The notes under the pieces are model-generated. The model was not told the origin of the DNA. It saw nothing but the letters and a program-made list of their open reading frames with translations, and did not search any database. Positions 35,162 through 47,407 of a stretch of DNA of 64,000 nucleotides are shown piece after piece (positions within the stretch are counted from its first letter, which is position 1; each line of letters begins with the position of its first letter). The translations under genes were made by a program, and so were the position numbers. Source of the stretch: Chaetorhynchus papuensis (lineage: Eukaryota > Chordata > Aves > Passeriformes > Rhipiduridae); assembly GCA_013396525.1 (NCBI GenBank), contig VWYX01001243.1:130385-194384 (forward strand), given 5' to 3'.

Positions 35162-36260
35162 ATCTGGGAAAAACAAGTCGCAGGGGTGGATATTGATAAA
35201 AACTGGTAACTTTGTTTTAGTTAGCTTGCATGGGAAAGACAGAGTTCTCACAAAATGCTAGAGAGCTGACGAAATTCACTGCTGAAGCCTTTTTCAGCAT
35301 CTACAGAGCATTTAAAGCCTCGATGTGAAGGTTGGTGTCCTGCAGGAGTTATCCTTTCCTACTGTCAAATCAGCATGGAGGCTTGCAAAGGTCAGCTGCA
35401 GATTGACTAGAGGGGCTGGGGACTGCAGCAGCCCTCATAAAGGGGATGGGTGTGGTGTTATGGGATCATGTGAACACTTGTATGACCATCCTCCATGAGA
35501 CTAGGATATGGTCTGTTTTGTATCATAATATAGGAAAAGAAGTTCCTGGCTATATAATATCTTTTTACCAGCTGGTACCATGAAAGCATCTCTAGTTTGT
35601 TTTGTTGCTTATGTTTCTTTTCCTGCATTTAATTCTGCCTCTGGAGTTCCCAATTCTTCCTGCAAAAGGGGAAACCATTGGGAAAAGACTCTGAGATCTT
35701 GAGTTGCTAAAAATGTACATGTTGCACAGTAAAAGGAAAACTTTCTGTCCTTTCTGTTCCCCTCTCTTTCCTCCCCATGTCCACCAAATATTTCTATAAA
35801 GCAAAGATAATTTGGACAGAAATTTCTATTGTAAATTCCCTTTCTCTTTGACTGAATAGGGCATGTAATCCCCACAGTAGGATTACTTTCACTTATGATG
35901 CTCTCTTTGAAGATTTATTGTTCTTTAAACATTTCTTGGGTGCTGCATTTGAATTTGATCCACTTTTTTTATGCAACTAGCAAGAATCCTGTGCATTGCT
36001 TTTGTGCCTTTCCTTCTGTAACATGAGTCAAATGATGCAACTAATTATAAGGAAATGAAAGGTTGCCTGGTCTTTATTAGGCCCTGGCAGTGTGGTCTGT
36101 GCCTCGTGGAACAGGAAATCGCAGTCCCTGCTTCAGTGCTCTCTTCAGCTGAGCAGGGCAGTGGGTATTACAACCAAGCAAGGTCTGGTAAACCAGATCA
36201 CCAAAGCTTGGCCTTAAAGCTGTTTGTTACAGTTTGTTGGTGAGTTTGTTTGAGAGGTCT
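35162..36260. other. non-coding stretch
   Basis: No gene or confident repeat. The region is AT-rich with short chance frames. Confidence 0.5.
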
Positions 36261-36760
36261 CACCAAAGCGGTGTCGCTACAGAGACACAAATGGAAGGAG
36301 TGTGGTCAGGCATGTAAGAAATCGCAGATTTTATGCATGGGTGGAAGGTGAGGCTTCCACAAGTGTGAGCAAAAGAGAGAAGCTGGTTAGGAGCCTGGAA
36401 GGGAGCACAGGGAGTAAAGGGGGAGGATGCCTTGTTGTGGACATGTGAGTGGGAAGCAGGAAGCTTGGATTTAGAGTGGTAGGTGACGTGAAGCCAGTGG
36501 TGTGATCAAAAAATGGGATTGAGCACAACTGAATGCAGAAAAAGAGCAGAATTGCAGAGAAAGTGCATTGGGCAGACTGAAAGGAAGTAAAAAGCAAAAA
36601 GCACCAAGGTTGGACTGTGGATGGACAGTGAACACGAGTTAGATCAGTCCTGGATTCCTGGAAACAAAGCTTGAGTTTAGACTGAGCAAATAAGAAGTGA
36701 GCAAAAGCAGATGGCAGGGTGGTTTGAGTCCCTGAAGATAAACAGGAGAGTTCAGTGCTT
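36261..36760 (+). other. purine-biased non-coding block
   Basis: The plus strand is strongly enriched in A and G for about 450 bases (GGAAG, GAAAGG, AAAAGAGCAG-type words). Pyrimidine-rich minus-strand reading rarely meets stop codons, which explains the 144-codon minus frame at 36331-36765 without invoking a gene. The cause of the strand skew is unknown. Confidence 0.5.
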
Positions 36761-39700
36761 AGCAATTACAGTATTCCCAACAAAACATTAAATAAGTCTT
36801 TCAAACTGATTTGGTTTTCTCCCCTCTTTATTTTCTTTATTTTCGGAGTGCATGGCTGGGTTCATAGTGGTGGACTTGGACCTGACCTGGGAGGTGGATC
36901 AGGATGGCTGGCACAGTTTAAGGTGCAGGGCAGAGCATGCTGTTCCAAAGCATGGATTGGGTGCTGGACTCTCCCTCAGATCCCCTTCTCTCAGTCCTCA
37001 GGGACCTGCCCTTGATGCAGGTAATGCAGAGTAAATAACACAGCAGTAGAGGTAGATGGAGAGCCAGTGCAAAGCCTGCAGCCTGCTTTGCAGGAGCTTG
37101 GATGTAACTCCTGCATGGAGCTGGCAGCTGGGGCTGCACTTGACAGAGCAGTGCCTGCCAAGACCATAGTTTCTTCTTTCCTAGTTCTATTTCTCTCAGA
37201 GGTTGATTTGCCTAATGCAATGCAGTAACGGGGTGCTGACATGTGGCATGGTTGAGTTCAGCTCTGGGATGGTTTATTTGCATTAATGCCCATCAGCTGG
37301 TGCTGGCAACTGCCTTTTTTGTTCAGAAAGGGAATCTCCCATGTCTCCTTGCTCTACCTGCCAGCTAATCAGCAGGAGGTGGGACATCAGATCCCTGTCT
37401 CTTCTTATAGTGTCTCTGGATTAAGACTTGGAGGTGATAATGCCCAGGAGAGACAGGCACTGGAACACAGCTGGATAATTTCCCTGATCTGCTTGTTGAT
37501 GTGTTTTCCAAATGGCTGCAGTGTCAATGAAGTGAGCTGATGCGTGTGCCAAATTCCTGTTGAACTTGTCCTGCTCCTTGCTTCCCACCCCCATCCTGTG
37601 TGGAATGAGTCCCTTTGCTAACACAGCTCCCTGCAGTGCTTACACACTCCTGCTTGCTGGGATGCTTCCGTGGGCTTCCCAAACCCCTCGCAGCTGAAGA
37701 AGTTGGTGGCCTGGCCCTGCTGGCCCCTGCAGGGAGGGTGTCCAGAGGCTGAGTGCATGGTGGCATTCCCTGGATGACCAATGGTGAGTAGCACGTTCAG
37801 CTGTAGCTATGAAATCAGGGAGCAGTGCCAACTGCCAAGCCTAGAGAGGGTTTTTTTGAACAATTGGACTGTAGAGCTTAGGCTTGCTGAGCTGAGAGTG
37901 CCAGGTGACCCATGAATTAAAGTGTAAAAAGCCCTGGGAAAGTTCACAGTTGTGTACTTCGTTATGAAGTCGACACCCGAGTTATGCTGGGTCTAGTGAG
38001 CTGGATACATTTCGTGATCCTTTAATTGGCCTCAAGCTTTCCTTCCCCTCTAGCATGGCTTTCTGGTTTTTCTCTACCTACTCATTCTCCAGCACAGTAA
38101 CCACACCTTGGTGTGTTCCTTTGCTCACTGCAAGGTAAATAGGGACAAGTTTTACAGATGCTGAGATTAAATGGGGTCGTCTGAAGTGTTTCAAGAGGGA
38201 CCAGACCCCTTGAGCAGACTGGAAAGGGTCCAGGATTGCATGTGGTCAGCAGACTCTGAGGGTTGATGAGAGGGCTGAGCAGTTCCTCCACTATCAGCTG
38301 CCTGCAAGTGGTTATAAAACAATCCACCACAGACTGGGAAAAGGTTGCAAACATATGGAATCATTAATTTGGCTACCTTTGAGCTAGAAGAGAAAATAAA
38401 GCTGTGTAACTTACCCAAAGTATGTGCAGGATACAGTGTCATTTTTTGGAGAGCTCTCATAGTGTTAGGTGCTAAGGAAGGATGTTTGCTGGGGGCCTTT
38501 TTGGAGCAGGCAGGAGGCACTGCCAGATGAAGCTCCAGCTAGTTTCTTTACCCCCAAGGTGACTGGGATGAGGTAAATAATCTGCTGCTTGGGAATCAAA
38601 TACTGTGAATAGTTTGGCTTTGCTCCGAGAAGGAAGGACAACAAAAAAAAGTAAAGACGCAATAGGTGTTTATGGGCAAACAGTCACACCTTGATCATTT
38701 GCTAGCCAAGGACTGTCTGGAATCCTGGCTGCATCAGGTTGGGATAGTCCATGGTAAATCTGCTTGGCTTTATTGCCTGAAAAGTGTGGCTGTGGCAGTC
38801 TGTGTCTCTGAATGTGGCATTCCTTCCTCTTGGTCTGAATTGCCCAGTGTCAAGACCATGGGTGAGGTCTTTCTCTTTCAGTGCTGGAGCTGGAAGATGA
38901 AACATCCTTTGGGAAGGTCATAGGAAGGGCTAGAAAGGAAAGTGGGAAAGCAGACATCATTTAGTGCTTCTTTGATCCTGGCTTTTCTTACGTGATTGTC
39001 TGGCGTGGAGGAGGGAACTGATCCAAGAAATCCTTTCCAGTCCTTGACCAGTGCTTGCTAACTTGCAATTGCTTTTTACAGTCACCAATTTTAAATGAAC
39101 ATTTGCATAAATAGGCATGAGCTGGACCAAAACAATCACAAAAGAAAAGCTGGTTGGAAGCTGTTTCTAGTAGCACTGTCTGCAAACAAAACAAGATGTG
39201 CAGTACAAAACCCATTAACTCGATTTGCTGTATTTATGCTTTGTGTGCTCAGGAACAGCGTGTTGCTATGGGCCATCGTGTAATCCAAATTGCCTTGCAG
39301 GGGCTCAGAGGTTTAAACCATTCCAGAAGTTTCACAGCACTTTCTTCCCTCCAGAGGCCACCTGGCAGCACTGCAGATTTCCACATGTGATTTTCATCTA
39401 AGGTCTTCCCCAGCTATATATAAATCATGGCAGTGAAATCATCTGAGGATGCTAGGAACTTTGAAAAAAGCCCTTTGGGGCTGGGATGTAAACAGGCCTT
39501 TCCTGACGGGATTTCATTTATGTTTCATTGAGGCTAAATTCTTCCCTTGGCTACACTAGGCTGTTCTTAAAATAAATGGTTTAAAACTGGTTTTGGGACT
39601 GGGTTTTTTTGTGTTTGGTTGGGGTTTTTTTGTTTGCTTTTTTAATAAATGCTCTTTCACGTCACAGCTACACTGGGTCAGCTCTGCCTGAAAGGCTGAG

Positions 39701-41090
39701 GCTTTATTTCAGGTATTACCCGGAAAGTATCTATTAGTGTTTTGTCCATGACACGAGTGCCTGGGAAGTCTTCATGTGGTTGCTCTGAGAAGAGGCAAAT
39801 GGTGGCTTGTCTGGGTAAAGACACAAAAGGAGGAACTTTTTTTATAACAGGATTTTGGAGTCACCCACCACACTGATAAAAGTGTCCAGCAGTGAGGTGG
39901 TGGGTGCAACTGCTTTTGAGTACATTTGGATTAGCAGGAAAAATAATGAAAGTGTGGTGTTGCTCTTATTTATTATTTTTAGATGGAAGTTGGAGTCAGC
40001 AACTTCTCCTGCCATGGCAAACTGTGTGTTTCTACCCCAGCTGACAGAATAAGTGCATGTGCCATTAGTCCTGAGGTAAAACATGAGAGAACTGTTTTGT
40101 TAGCGTTGGCTCAGATGTTGTAGACCAGGAACTCACACACATCCAGCAGAATTTGGCATAACTGCAGGGGATTTGGCCCAAACCTTGTCATCCATTACCT
40201 CGGGACTTTGGAGAAATCTTTCAGTAGTCACCTATTCCTAATACCCAGTACCTAAGGCTGATCAAAGGTGTGGGGTGTTTTGTTTTTCCTTCAAATACTA
40301 AAAACTAGTTTTATTTTTGGTGCCTGATATCAGTGGTGGGTAGAAGGGATTAATTCCTTCTGAACTAAGTGGGCTTTAAAAAGAAAAAAAAAAGCAGCAG
40401 GTGGATGATGTAGTGCTGCTACATCTTTCCTTCAACGTAGGAGACTGGAGCGTAATTGCATCAAGTAGTGGTTTTGAAATATCAGACGTCCATTAGTGCA
40501 TAATTAGGAAGTTAATGATGTGTTGCCAAACATGTGGTGACCTCTTTTTCTCCGCCAAACTTGGAGGCACTGGTGCTTATTGCATTAGCTGCTTGGAAAA
40601 CATGCCCCACTGACGGTAGCTACTGGGCCTGTCTCCGAGAATTGCTGGAAGCGGACTGAAGGTCTCTGTAATGCTGAACATGCCTGAAAATGTTATCCCG
40701 AGTACATCTGGGCCCAGCAAGTCTGGGACGCCTTAAAACACAAAGAGTAGAAAAGCAAAAGGTCAAAAGGGAAGAGCAAAATTTGGAGCACTCCGTGGAA
40801 AGAAGTAAAGTGATGTTCTTACAAACCTGGCTCCAGTGGGATGTAAGGACCTGGCACCCAGTCCCTGCAAAGCTTTTCCGTGGTACATACAGAGCCTGTG
40901 ATTGTCTGAGGGAATAGTTACAGATTTTCCTTGATCTTTTATTCACCCAGGGCTGACCAGCTTAGGAAAGCCAGATTATTCACCAAAGTAAGTCTCTTGC
41001 AATAAGCTGGAATCCAAATGCGGGCATTTTAATTGAAAATGGTTGTTGATAAGGAAGGAATGATCTTTTGTTCGTTTCTGACATGGTATA
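36761..41090. other. non-coding stretch
   Basis: No gene recognised. It includes a T/G-rich low-complexity patch (39604-39645) and an 8-bp hairpin around 37068-37092 (TGCAAAGC ... GCTTTGCA). A 75-codon plus frame (40690-40917) and an overlapping 108-codon minus frame (40620-40946) have mildly protein-like composition but no recognised domain. Confidence 0.45.
39604..39645. repeat. T/G-rich low-complexity patch
   Basis: Runs of seven T alternate with GTGTTTGGTTGGGG-type words. It is simple sequence. Confidence 0.75.
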
Positions 41091-41240
41091 TTACGTTAGG
41101 TCAAGTTCCTTTATGGTTCGTATTAATGAGGTGTCTGCATTGATGATTTAAAATAATAATTAAAATATTGCTCTCTTTAGCTACAAAATCTCTATCTGTT
41201 TGGACAGCAAGTGCTGTCCAGGGTGAGCAATTGCACGTTC
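41091..41240. other. AT-rich island, candidate conserved noncoding element
   Basis: TTACGTTAGG, GTATTAATGAGG and AAAATAATAATTAAAATATT words lead into the inverted repeat at 41201-41220. Regulatory identity is inferred from composition. Confidence 0.35.
41201..41220. repeat. 9+2+9 perfect inverted repeat
   Basis: TGGACAGCA and TGCTGTCCA are exact reverse complements separated by two bases (AG). GGACAGC is also the right-hand half of the REST/NRSF motif, here present twice head to head. About 0.2 copies with this exact spacing are expected in 64 kb at random. Confidence 0.85.
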
Positions 41241-43999
41241 CATCAGAACCAATTTTGGTGTTTGGTTATGGGCTGACAAATAGCTTTGTACACATTGAGA
41301 TATTATTCCAGGAATGATAGTGGCCTTGAAAATGCTTCATGCTGAATGGAAGATGCAGTACAGATCTCAGTGGGTGAAGTAAAACACCTAAAAATTTCCT
41401 TATAATTTGGAGCTACAGTGTAGGGAGTTTTTTTAGGATAGCCAGGTGGATGAAAGGGTTTTTGTCCCAAATAAAAAGCTTGGATTACCTTGACCTGTAA
41501 GTGAATGGCATATCTTTGTACTGCTGAGTTCCTTTTCTTTGTCATGTTCAGGTATTCTGCTTGCAACTTCTCCCTCTGATCACCAAATCTCCCTGTCCTG
41601 CTTTCTTCCATGCCAGCTTTCACACAGATCTGCCTCCGTCTCCTGAAAGATTTAAGTGATCTATGTCTCCCTTTTCCTGTTCTTTTTGGGTATAGTGTGT
41701 TTCCCCCATGAAAAATGAGGCTTGTCTCCTAATAAAGATGAGTTGTGTTATGTCCTGCTCCCGAAGGTCTTATGGTGTTACTTTTTAAAAAGTCGTGTTT
41801 GCTGGAGCTGAGTTAAGGTTTACAGCTATACAAGAAATATGTTTTGCTTTGCTTGGTCTGAAAGGTCCTGAGTTGTAGCGTGCTGCACAGGCTACTGCTC
41901 GTATTACCTGTATATTGGGCCAAATTCTTGGCTTGCATAATTCTGCAAACTCTGTATGCTTATGCTTGCTTGGACCATGTTCTTGCTTGCTCCAGCTTAT
42001 TACTCGCAGCATCAAACTTTAAGTCATGTTTTAGAGTGACTCAGAATTCTTCAGTTTGCTGAGGAAGTCAGGATTATAGCTGATTTCACCACCTCTGAAA
42101 TTCACTTTTTGTGCTGAGCACAATATAATCATATTCAAATACAAGATAAAGCTTTGCTACTTCTCCTTCACTTGGTGTTTGAGGGGCAGGGGGAGATCTA
42201 TAAAAATTAGAGGTTCTAAAACAAAATGGTGCCCCATTCCAGAGGAACACAGAAGTGCTTGGGCATGACATTTTCTTTGCAATGGCAGCAATAAATGTTT
42301 GATAAACATAATGGGAAAGAGAAGAAAATCTCCTTGTACCGAGATGAAGAAAATCTTGCTGGCTGTTTATCTGCTGGAGAATTTAGTCAAGAAAATCGTG
42401 GTTGGTTTGAGTGGGGGAAAAATGGCTGCTGTGAGGTTGTCAAGGTTCTCGTGTGCTGCTGAGCCTCGCAGGGGGAAGTGCAAGTCCCACAGTTTAGCTC
42501 TGCCTGGGGATCAGCTGTGCTGTGCATGGGAATGAAACACCTTGACTTAACTACCTCCAGTTATGAGGTTAGTCCTTCTGAAGTAGTGTGTTGGATTAGA
42601 AAATCCAGAAGATGTTTTTCTATCTGAATTTGCCTGTGATTCCTCTACCAGTTTGAGAAGAAAATGTAACTTTTCTCCAATAATGTTGGCCTGCGTGGTT
42701 TCTGTTCCGTTCTGAAGAAATGTCTTTGCTGCGAGAGTGGATTTTTGTACGTTCTCCTTTTGTTTTGATATTTATTTGAGGTGGTAGAGAGGGCAGACAG
42801 AATGTCAGGAACCGATGAATTTAAAGAAAGCTAAAAGAATAATCATTTAAAGTAGGCAGAAAGTGGTGTCACCATTTGACGATTTAAGACCTTAAAAGTC
42901 TTTCCCATTTTGAGCTGGGTGAAGCTGTGAAATGATAAACAATCAGGCTTGTTCTGGTTGAGCTGGGCGAGGGAGGATTTTCTGTATTTTTGTTTGAGAA
43001 CAAGTCAACAAAAACATGCCTTTTTTTATTTCTGACTCTATCTCCCTTTCCCCACTTTAACTGTAAACCAGTCAAATAGAAAATGAAGATAAGGTAGGCA
43101 TGAACAACAGGTATGAGACTTAGGAAGACTGCCTCAACTTTGAAATTCAAATTGTGTTAAAATTAATCCTTTCCAGCAAAAGGCTCATTTGAAATAATTG
43201 GTGTGTTATTTTATTTTATTTTCCCACATGATACAATTTGTTTTAAGCCTCCTACTTTTTTAAAGATCTTATCTGTGATTGATGGCTGGGATATTCCATA
43301 AGTAAGCAGGGGTTTTTTTCTGAGATGAAAGTGTGGTAAAGGAAGTCAAGGAATCATACCTTTGCTTGCTCTTTAAAAGACTATTTTTAATCTTGACATC
43401 CTAAATAACTGTTTAAATCATCTATAAGAAGAAATATATCAATACCATGATCTTATATTAAAAAAACCCACCAGATGTGACTGGCAGAGTATGTGTATTT
43501 ATAGCTTCTCTATTGCTGCTGTAATCTACATTCATTTCTCTGTGACTCCAGAGTTGTACAAGCAAGACTGCATCTCTTAAAAGCATTTGAATGATTACTT
43601 GTTCATGTCAGTGTGTGTAGTGATGCAAAGGAAAATTCTTTTCCCTTCCTCCATTAATATACCTTGTAAATAAATGCTTGTTTGTTCTTCGTCATGCATA
43701 TTAATTCCGTAGAAAATCTGTGATCTCTTATGGCCTTGGATGAACTGTATTTTTTTATTTTTATTTTTCCTTGATGCCTTTTTAGAAATGGAAAAAAGCA
43801 CTTTTAAGTTTTTCTGTAGCAAAAGAGGCTGCCAAGTGTTGTGAGCAGTTCAATTAGAATATGCTTTTTTTAGAAGGCTGCTTAAAAGAGGCTTAACAGT
43901 AGGAAAAATTGGTGCAAACTCTGCTTTTTAGAAGTGGTGCACCTGGGTTCTGATACATTATGCTCATGTGAAGAGGACAGGACTGGGTCTTTTTGGAGC
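41241..43999. other. non-coding stretch
   Basis: No gene recognised. It is AT-rich in the second half and includes a short (TTTTA)3 repeat at 43205-43222. Confidence 0.5.
43205..43222. repeat. (TTTTA)n microsatellite
   Basis: Three to four TTTTA units. Confidence 0.8.
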
Positions 44000-44460
44000 A
44001 TCCATTTAGCTGTCGGCAAGTGATTAAGTGGCACTCGAATAGGTTCTGCAATATGTGGAAAAGTCTGATCTTTGGCTTCTTAAACTAGAAACTGCTAAGT
44101 AATAATGAAGGAAAGAAATACGTGGAATGCAGTTAATAATATTTTGGGATTGCAATTTTCCCCGCTCGTTTTATTTTAGGCTGGAAACAAACTGCGTCTG
44201 TAGTGAATCGCAATGATCAGCTACCTAGAGATATTTCCATTAAAGGTTTCTGCTGCAGTATCTTTTTAGAAACTCTTTTTTAGTTTTCTTTAGAATGAAA
44301 ATGTGCTGACAGTCACGGAGTTAAAAAAAAAAAAATCCTTTCCCCACTATATTTTTCCCAGAGGATTATTTTTATTACCGATGTGCATGAATTACAGTAG
44401 GATGCCGTAGCTAGATCAGGCATTAATACAACCCTTCAGTGTAACATTTCAGCCCTAAGA
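44000..44460. other. candidate conserved noncoding element
   Basis: AT-rich with GTTAATAATATTTTGGG, CGCAATGATCAGC and GGCATTAATACAACCC words and no open frame of note. A 13-base A run lies at 44323-44335. Motif density is the only support. Confidence 0.3.
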
Positions 44461-45386
44461 TTAATCTAAATCTACCCAGGCATCTAAAAGCAAATGAGAG
44501 GAAGTAGGAAATGAAGGCAGGAAAAAAAAGAGCAGGAAGAGGAGATCTATCTTGGGACCATGATTTTTATAGTTTTCCGGGATTATACTGCAGTCTGTGA
44601 GCACTGAAATAGGCTCTGGATTCTGTAGAAATACAACCCAAAACATTACTTTTAGTGCCAAAAAAGCCTTTTCAGCCAGCCCAGTGGGTTTTTGTTCCAC
44701 AAAAGCAGGACAAGTGACCTGTTTGTTCTTCATCCCCTTTTCCACAGCATGTAGAAGATGTGCTAGGCAAGGCTGGGCATTGCAATTTTCCTTGGGGCAG
44801 GATGATTTGGGGAGCTCTTGTTGAGCTCCTCATGTCTGCAGAGACAGTGGGGAAGGGTGAGATGTTAAGGTTACTAAAACTTGACTTCTCTCCTTGTCTC
44901 ATTGTCAGAACCCAAATCATTGTCTCTGTTTTCCCCTTCTTCATCCCTGTGCCTTTGAAAATATCTGGATAACTAGAACTAATTTTGGGGGGTTTTGGTG
45001 GTTTAGAGGACTATTCTGGTCTGGGCCCTGGGAACCCTGAGGCAGACTCCTACTGCTCTGAGCTCTTTCTTTCCCCTGCTTACGCTGGTGTGGCGAGATG
45101 TCAGGGGATGCTGTCACTGCCTGTTCCCAAACAAATGTGCAGTGCTTAATGTGACGGTGTCCCACCCGCACTGGGGGCCTCCAGACAGAAATTAATAAAG
45201 AATGAAGGTGATACAAGTTTTTTGAACAGTCACAGCTGATCAAATAAACTCCTACCATGCTTAAAAATTAACGACAACAACAAAAACATACCCGTTTGAA
45301 AGGCAAAATTGGGCACGCAGCACCTGCCTTGATCTTTTTTTTATTTTCTAAAGTAGTGTCTCTTTGCTGATGCTTGACTGCAGTGA
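44461..45386. other. non-coding stretch
   Basis: No gene recognised. Open frames are short and overlap on both strands. Confidence 0.5.
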
Positions 45387-45465
45387 CTCATCATAGGAGG
45401 CTAAATCAGCCATGTAGAGTAATGCAGCGTGACTGATTTAGCCAGCTCTGATGCAGCATGATGAG
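45387..45465. promoter_or_regulatory. nested inverted repeat with AP-1-like site
   Basis: Inner arms GGCTAAATCAG (45399-45409) and CTGATTTAGCC (45433-45443) are exact reverse complements, and two more pairs follow one mismatch inside. Outer arms CTCATCAT (45387-45394) and ATGATGAG (45458-45465) are also exact complements. The left outer arm overlaps TGACTCA, an AP-1 half of a MARE-type site. The structure could be a dyad regulatory element or an RNA hairpin; the unequal spacers (4 and 14 bases) make one continuous stem unlikely. It sits in AT-balanced single-copy sequence with no repeat family recognised. Confidence 0.5.
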
Positions 45466-46688
45466 AGTAACTTTAACCAGGAATTTCAGCTCTTTCCCCC
45501 TCCTCTCCCAGCCTAAGAACAAAGGGAAAGTTAAACATCTTTCCAGAAGTCAAGTGTCTTGCTTCAGGGCAAAGCTTTTTGTTTGTTTTCTGTCAACTAA
45601 GAGTCTAGGGTGTAAGAAATAAACATTAAGATCCTGAACCAGAACTATGAAGCGATGTGCAGGCAGAGCTTGTTAAAAACGTCTAAGTATAACAAGTCTT
45701 TAGTGCCTTGTTCATCTGGGACACTTATCCAAAAGTGTGGTGAGGATTTTTGAGGGCAAGTCCTTAAAATACTGCCTTGTGTGGTGTAATACACATAGAA
45801 TATAGCCAGGTTTTATATCCTCACACAGGAGGAGCACTGGCAAAGTGTGCCTGACCTTGTGAGACCTGACCAAATTCCATCTGCCCATCCAGTAATCCAG
45901 CATCAGCTGAGCCCTGCTGGCTGCCTCTGGCCGCTTCTTGTGCCCTTCTGGTCAGAAGCAGCAACCTCATCCTGCCCAAAGGCCTTTCTCTGAGATTTAA
46001 GCACAGAGAATTTGTTTCACCAGGTGACCACACTGAACCACGGGGATTATCCCAGGTGAGAGGCTTCTCAGGATGGAGCAATTTGGTTGTGTGTCAGAGC
46101 TTTTATTCTTGGATGCTCTGCATATTTTTGCTGAGGGAAAGGAAGTTGGCTTTACACCCCAGCCACTGAAATTCAGACCAGAAAATAGTGCAGAAGGTCA
46201 ACCAAATGGTGCATTTTGAGATGAAATAGAGGAGGAGTAGGCATAGAGGCAGAATGAGAGAGAGTGTTCTCATTTTTTGAAAACCAAGTGGATTCAAGTT
46301 CTGCTGAACATGAGTGGCCGTATTTTGCAAAGGGGAAATAATCCTGTTCAAGAATATAATTGGGCTGTTTGAAATAACCAGCATCACTTGAAAGGGGATC
46401 CTAAAATGGAAGAACAGAAAATAGAAAGGTAGGAAGAAGGAGCTTTTCTAAACACTTGTTTCTCCAGATGTTTGGCTGAATCACGTCAGAGAAGCGACTG
46501 TGAGTGGCTTTTACTGTTCTTTCCAAATTTAAATATTAGGGTAATGATGAGGAACTCTGCTTACACAGTCTTTTCTCCCTCGGATATGGTCCCTTGCATC
46601 TCTTCTTACCGAGAATCAGTGATTTGGGAGTCTTGCAACACAGACTTTTTGTCCTGGTACTCTTTCAATCAGCTTGAAGTGCTGGCCT

Positions 46689-46725
46689 GTGTGTGTGTAT
46701 ATACATATGTATAAAAATATATATT
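46689..46725. repeat. (TG)n/(TA)n simple repeat
   Basis: A TGTGTGTGTATATACATATG-type run continues into ATATATAT. Confidence 0.85.
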
Positions 46726-46877
46726 CTTTTTCTTGTAAGACAAGAGGTGCACTGAAGAAAATGGGTTTAACTTCACAATTGTTTTAAATCCTACCTGGGA
46801 TCAGCTGCTGAGCCCAGAAAAATCAATCGTCAACTCTTAGTCCAATGGAACATCTTGAGCAATGACATCTGATTTAA

Positions 46878-46889
46878 TTTTTTTTTTTT
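46878..46889. repeat. poly-T run, 12 bases
   Basis: Simple homopolymer. Confidence 0.85.
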
Positions 46890-47392
46890 ACTATTTCCAA
46901 GAGTTTTGATTTAAAGGAAGATATTTCATCCTTGGAATTCAACAAATAACCTCCTCCAGCTTCATGTGAAAAGGAAAAAATCATTACAGTATATACAGAT
47001 ACTTTTTTCTCCCTTATTGCTGTTCTGTGGGGTGGAGATGAGTGGTGACACCTGTTTCTGCACAACAAATGCGAGTTCAAATCCTTCACTCGTGCTGGTT
47101 CCCATGTGCTGGTTTTGAAATAATTATTGATTGCATCTTTTCTCAGGGTTTGCTTCACAACACCACCTCAAGATTTTTAGATATTAATGAAATAATGATT
47201 GTGAGCTACACGTTGCTCTGCAGCCTGAAGAATGTCAATGCAGAGCCAGAAATTCTTCAGCTGAGCTGCCTCTTGTTAGACACAGTGGTTGTCAGCACAG
47301 CTCATTGCAGAGTCTGTTGTGGGGGGCCAAAATTTTCATTTTTCTGACAATTTTGTACAAGGTGTATGAGGTTATTTCCTTAAGTGACCTAG

Positions 47393-47407
47393 AAAAAAAA
47401 AAAAAAA
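47393..47407. repeat. poly-A run, 15 bases
   Basis: Simple homopolymer followed by CAACATC. Confidence 0.9.

Noticed and set aside
36331..36765. 144-codon minus ORF
   Set aside because: Explained by the purine-rich plus strand, which removes stop codons from the minus strand.
38380..38450. Possible fifth MIR-like fragment (minus strand)
   Set aside because: Only one block (GTGTAACTTACCCAAAGT) resembles the consensus; too little to call.
40620..40946. Overlapping 75- and 108-codon frames on opposite strands
   Set aside because: Mildly protein-like but no domain, no splice context and mutually overlapping; at most one could be real and neither is supported.
47070..47095. tRNA B-box-like word GAGTTCAAATCC
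   Set aside because: No A box, acceptor stem or cloverleaf could be traced around it.
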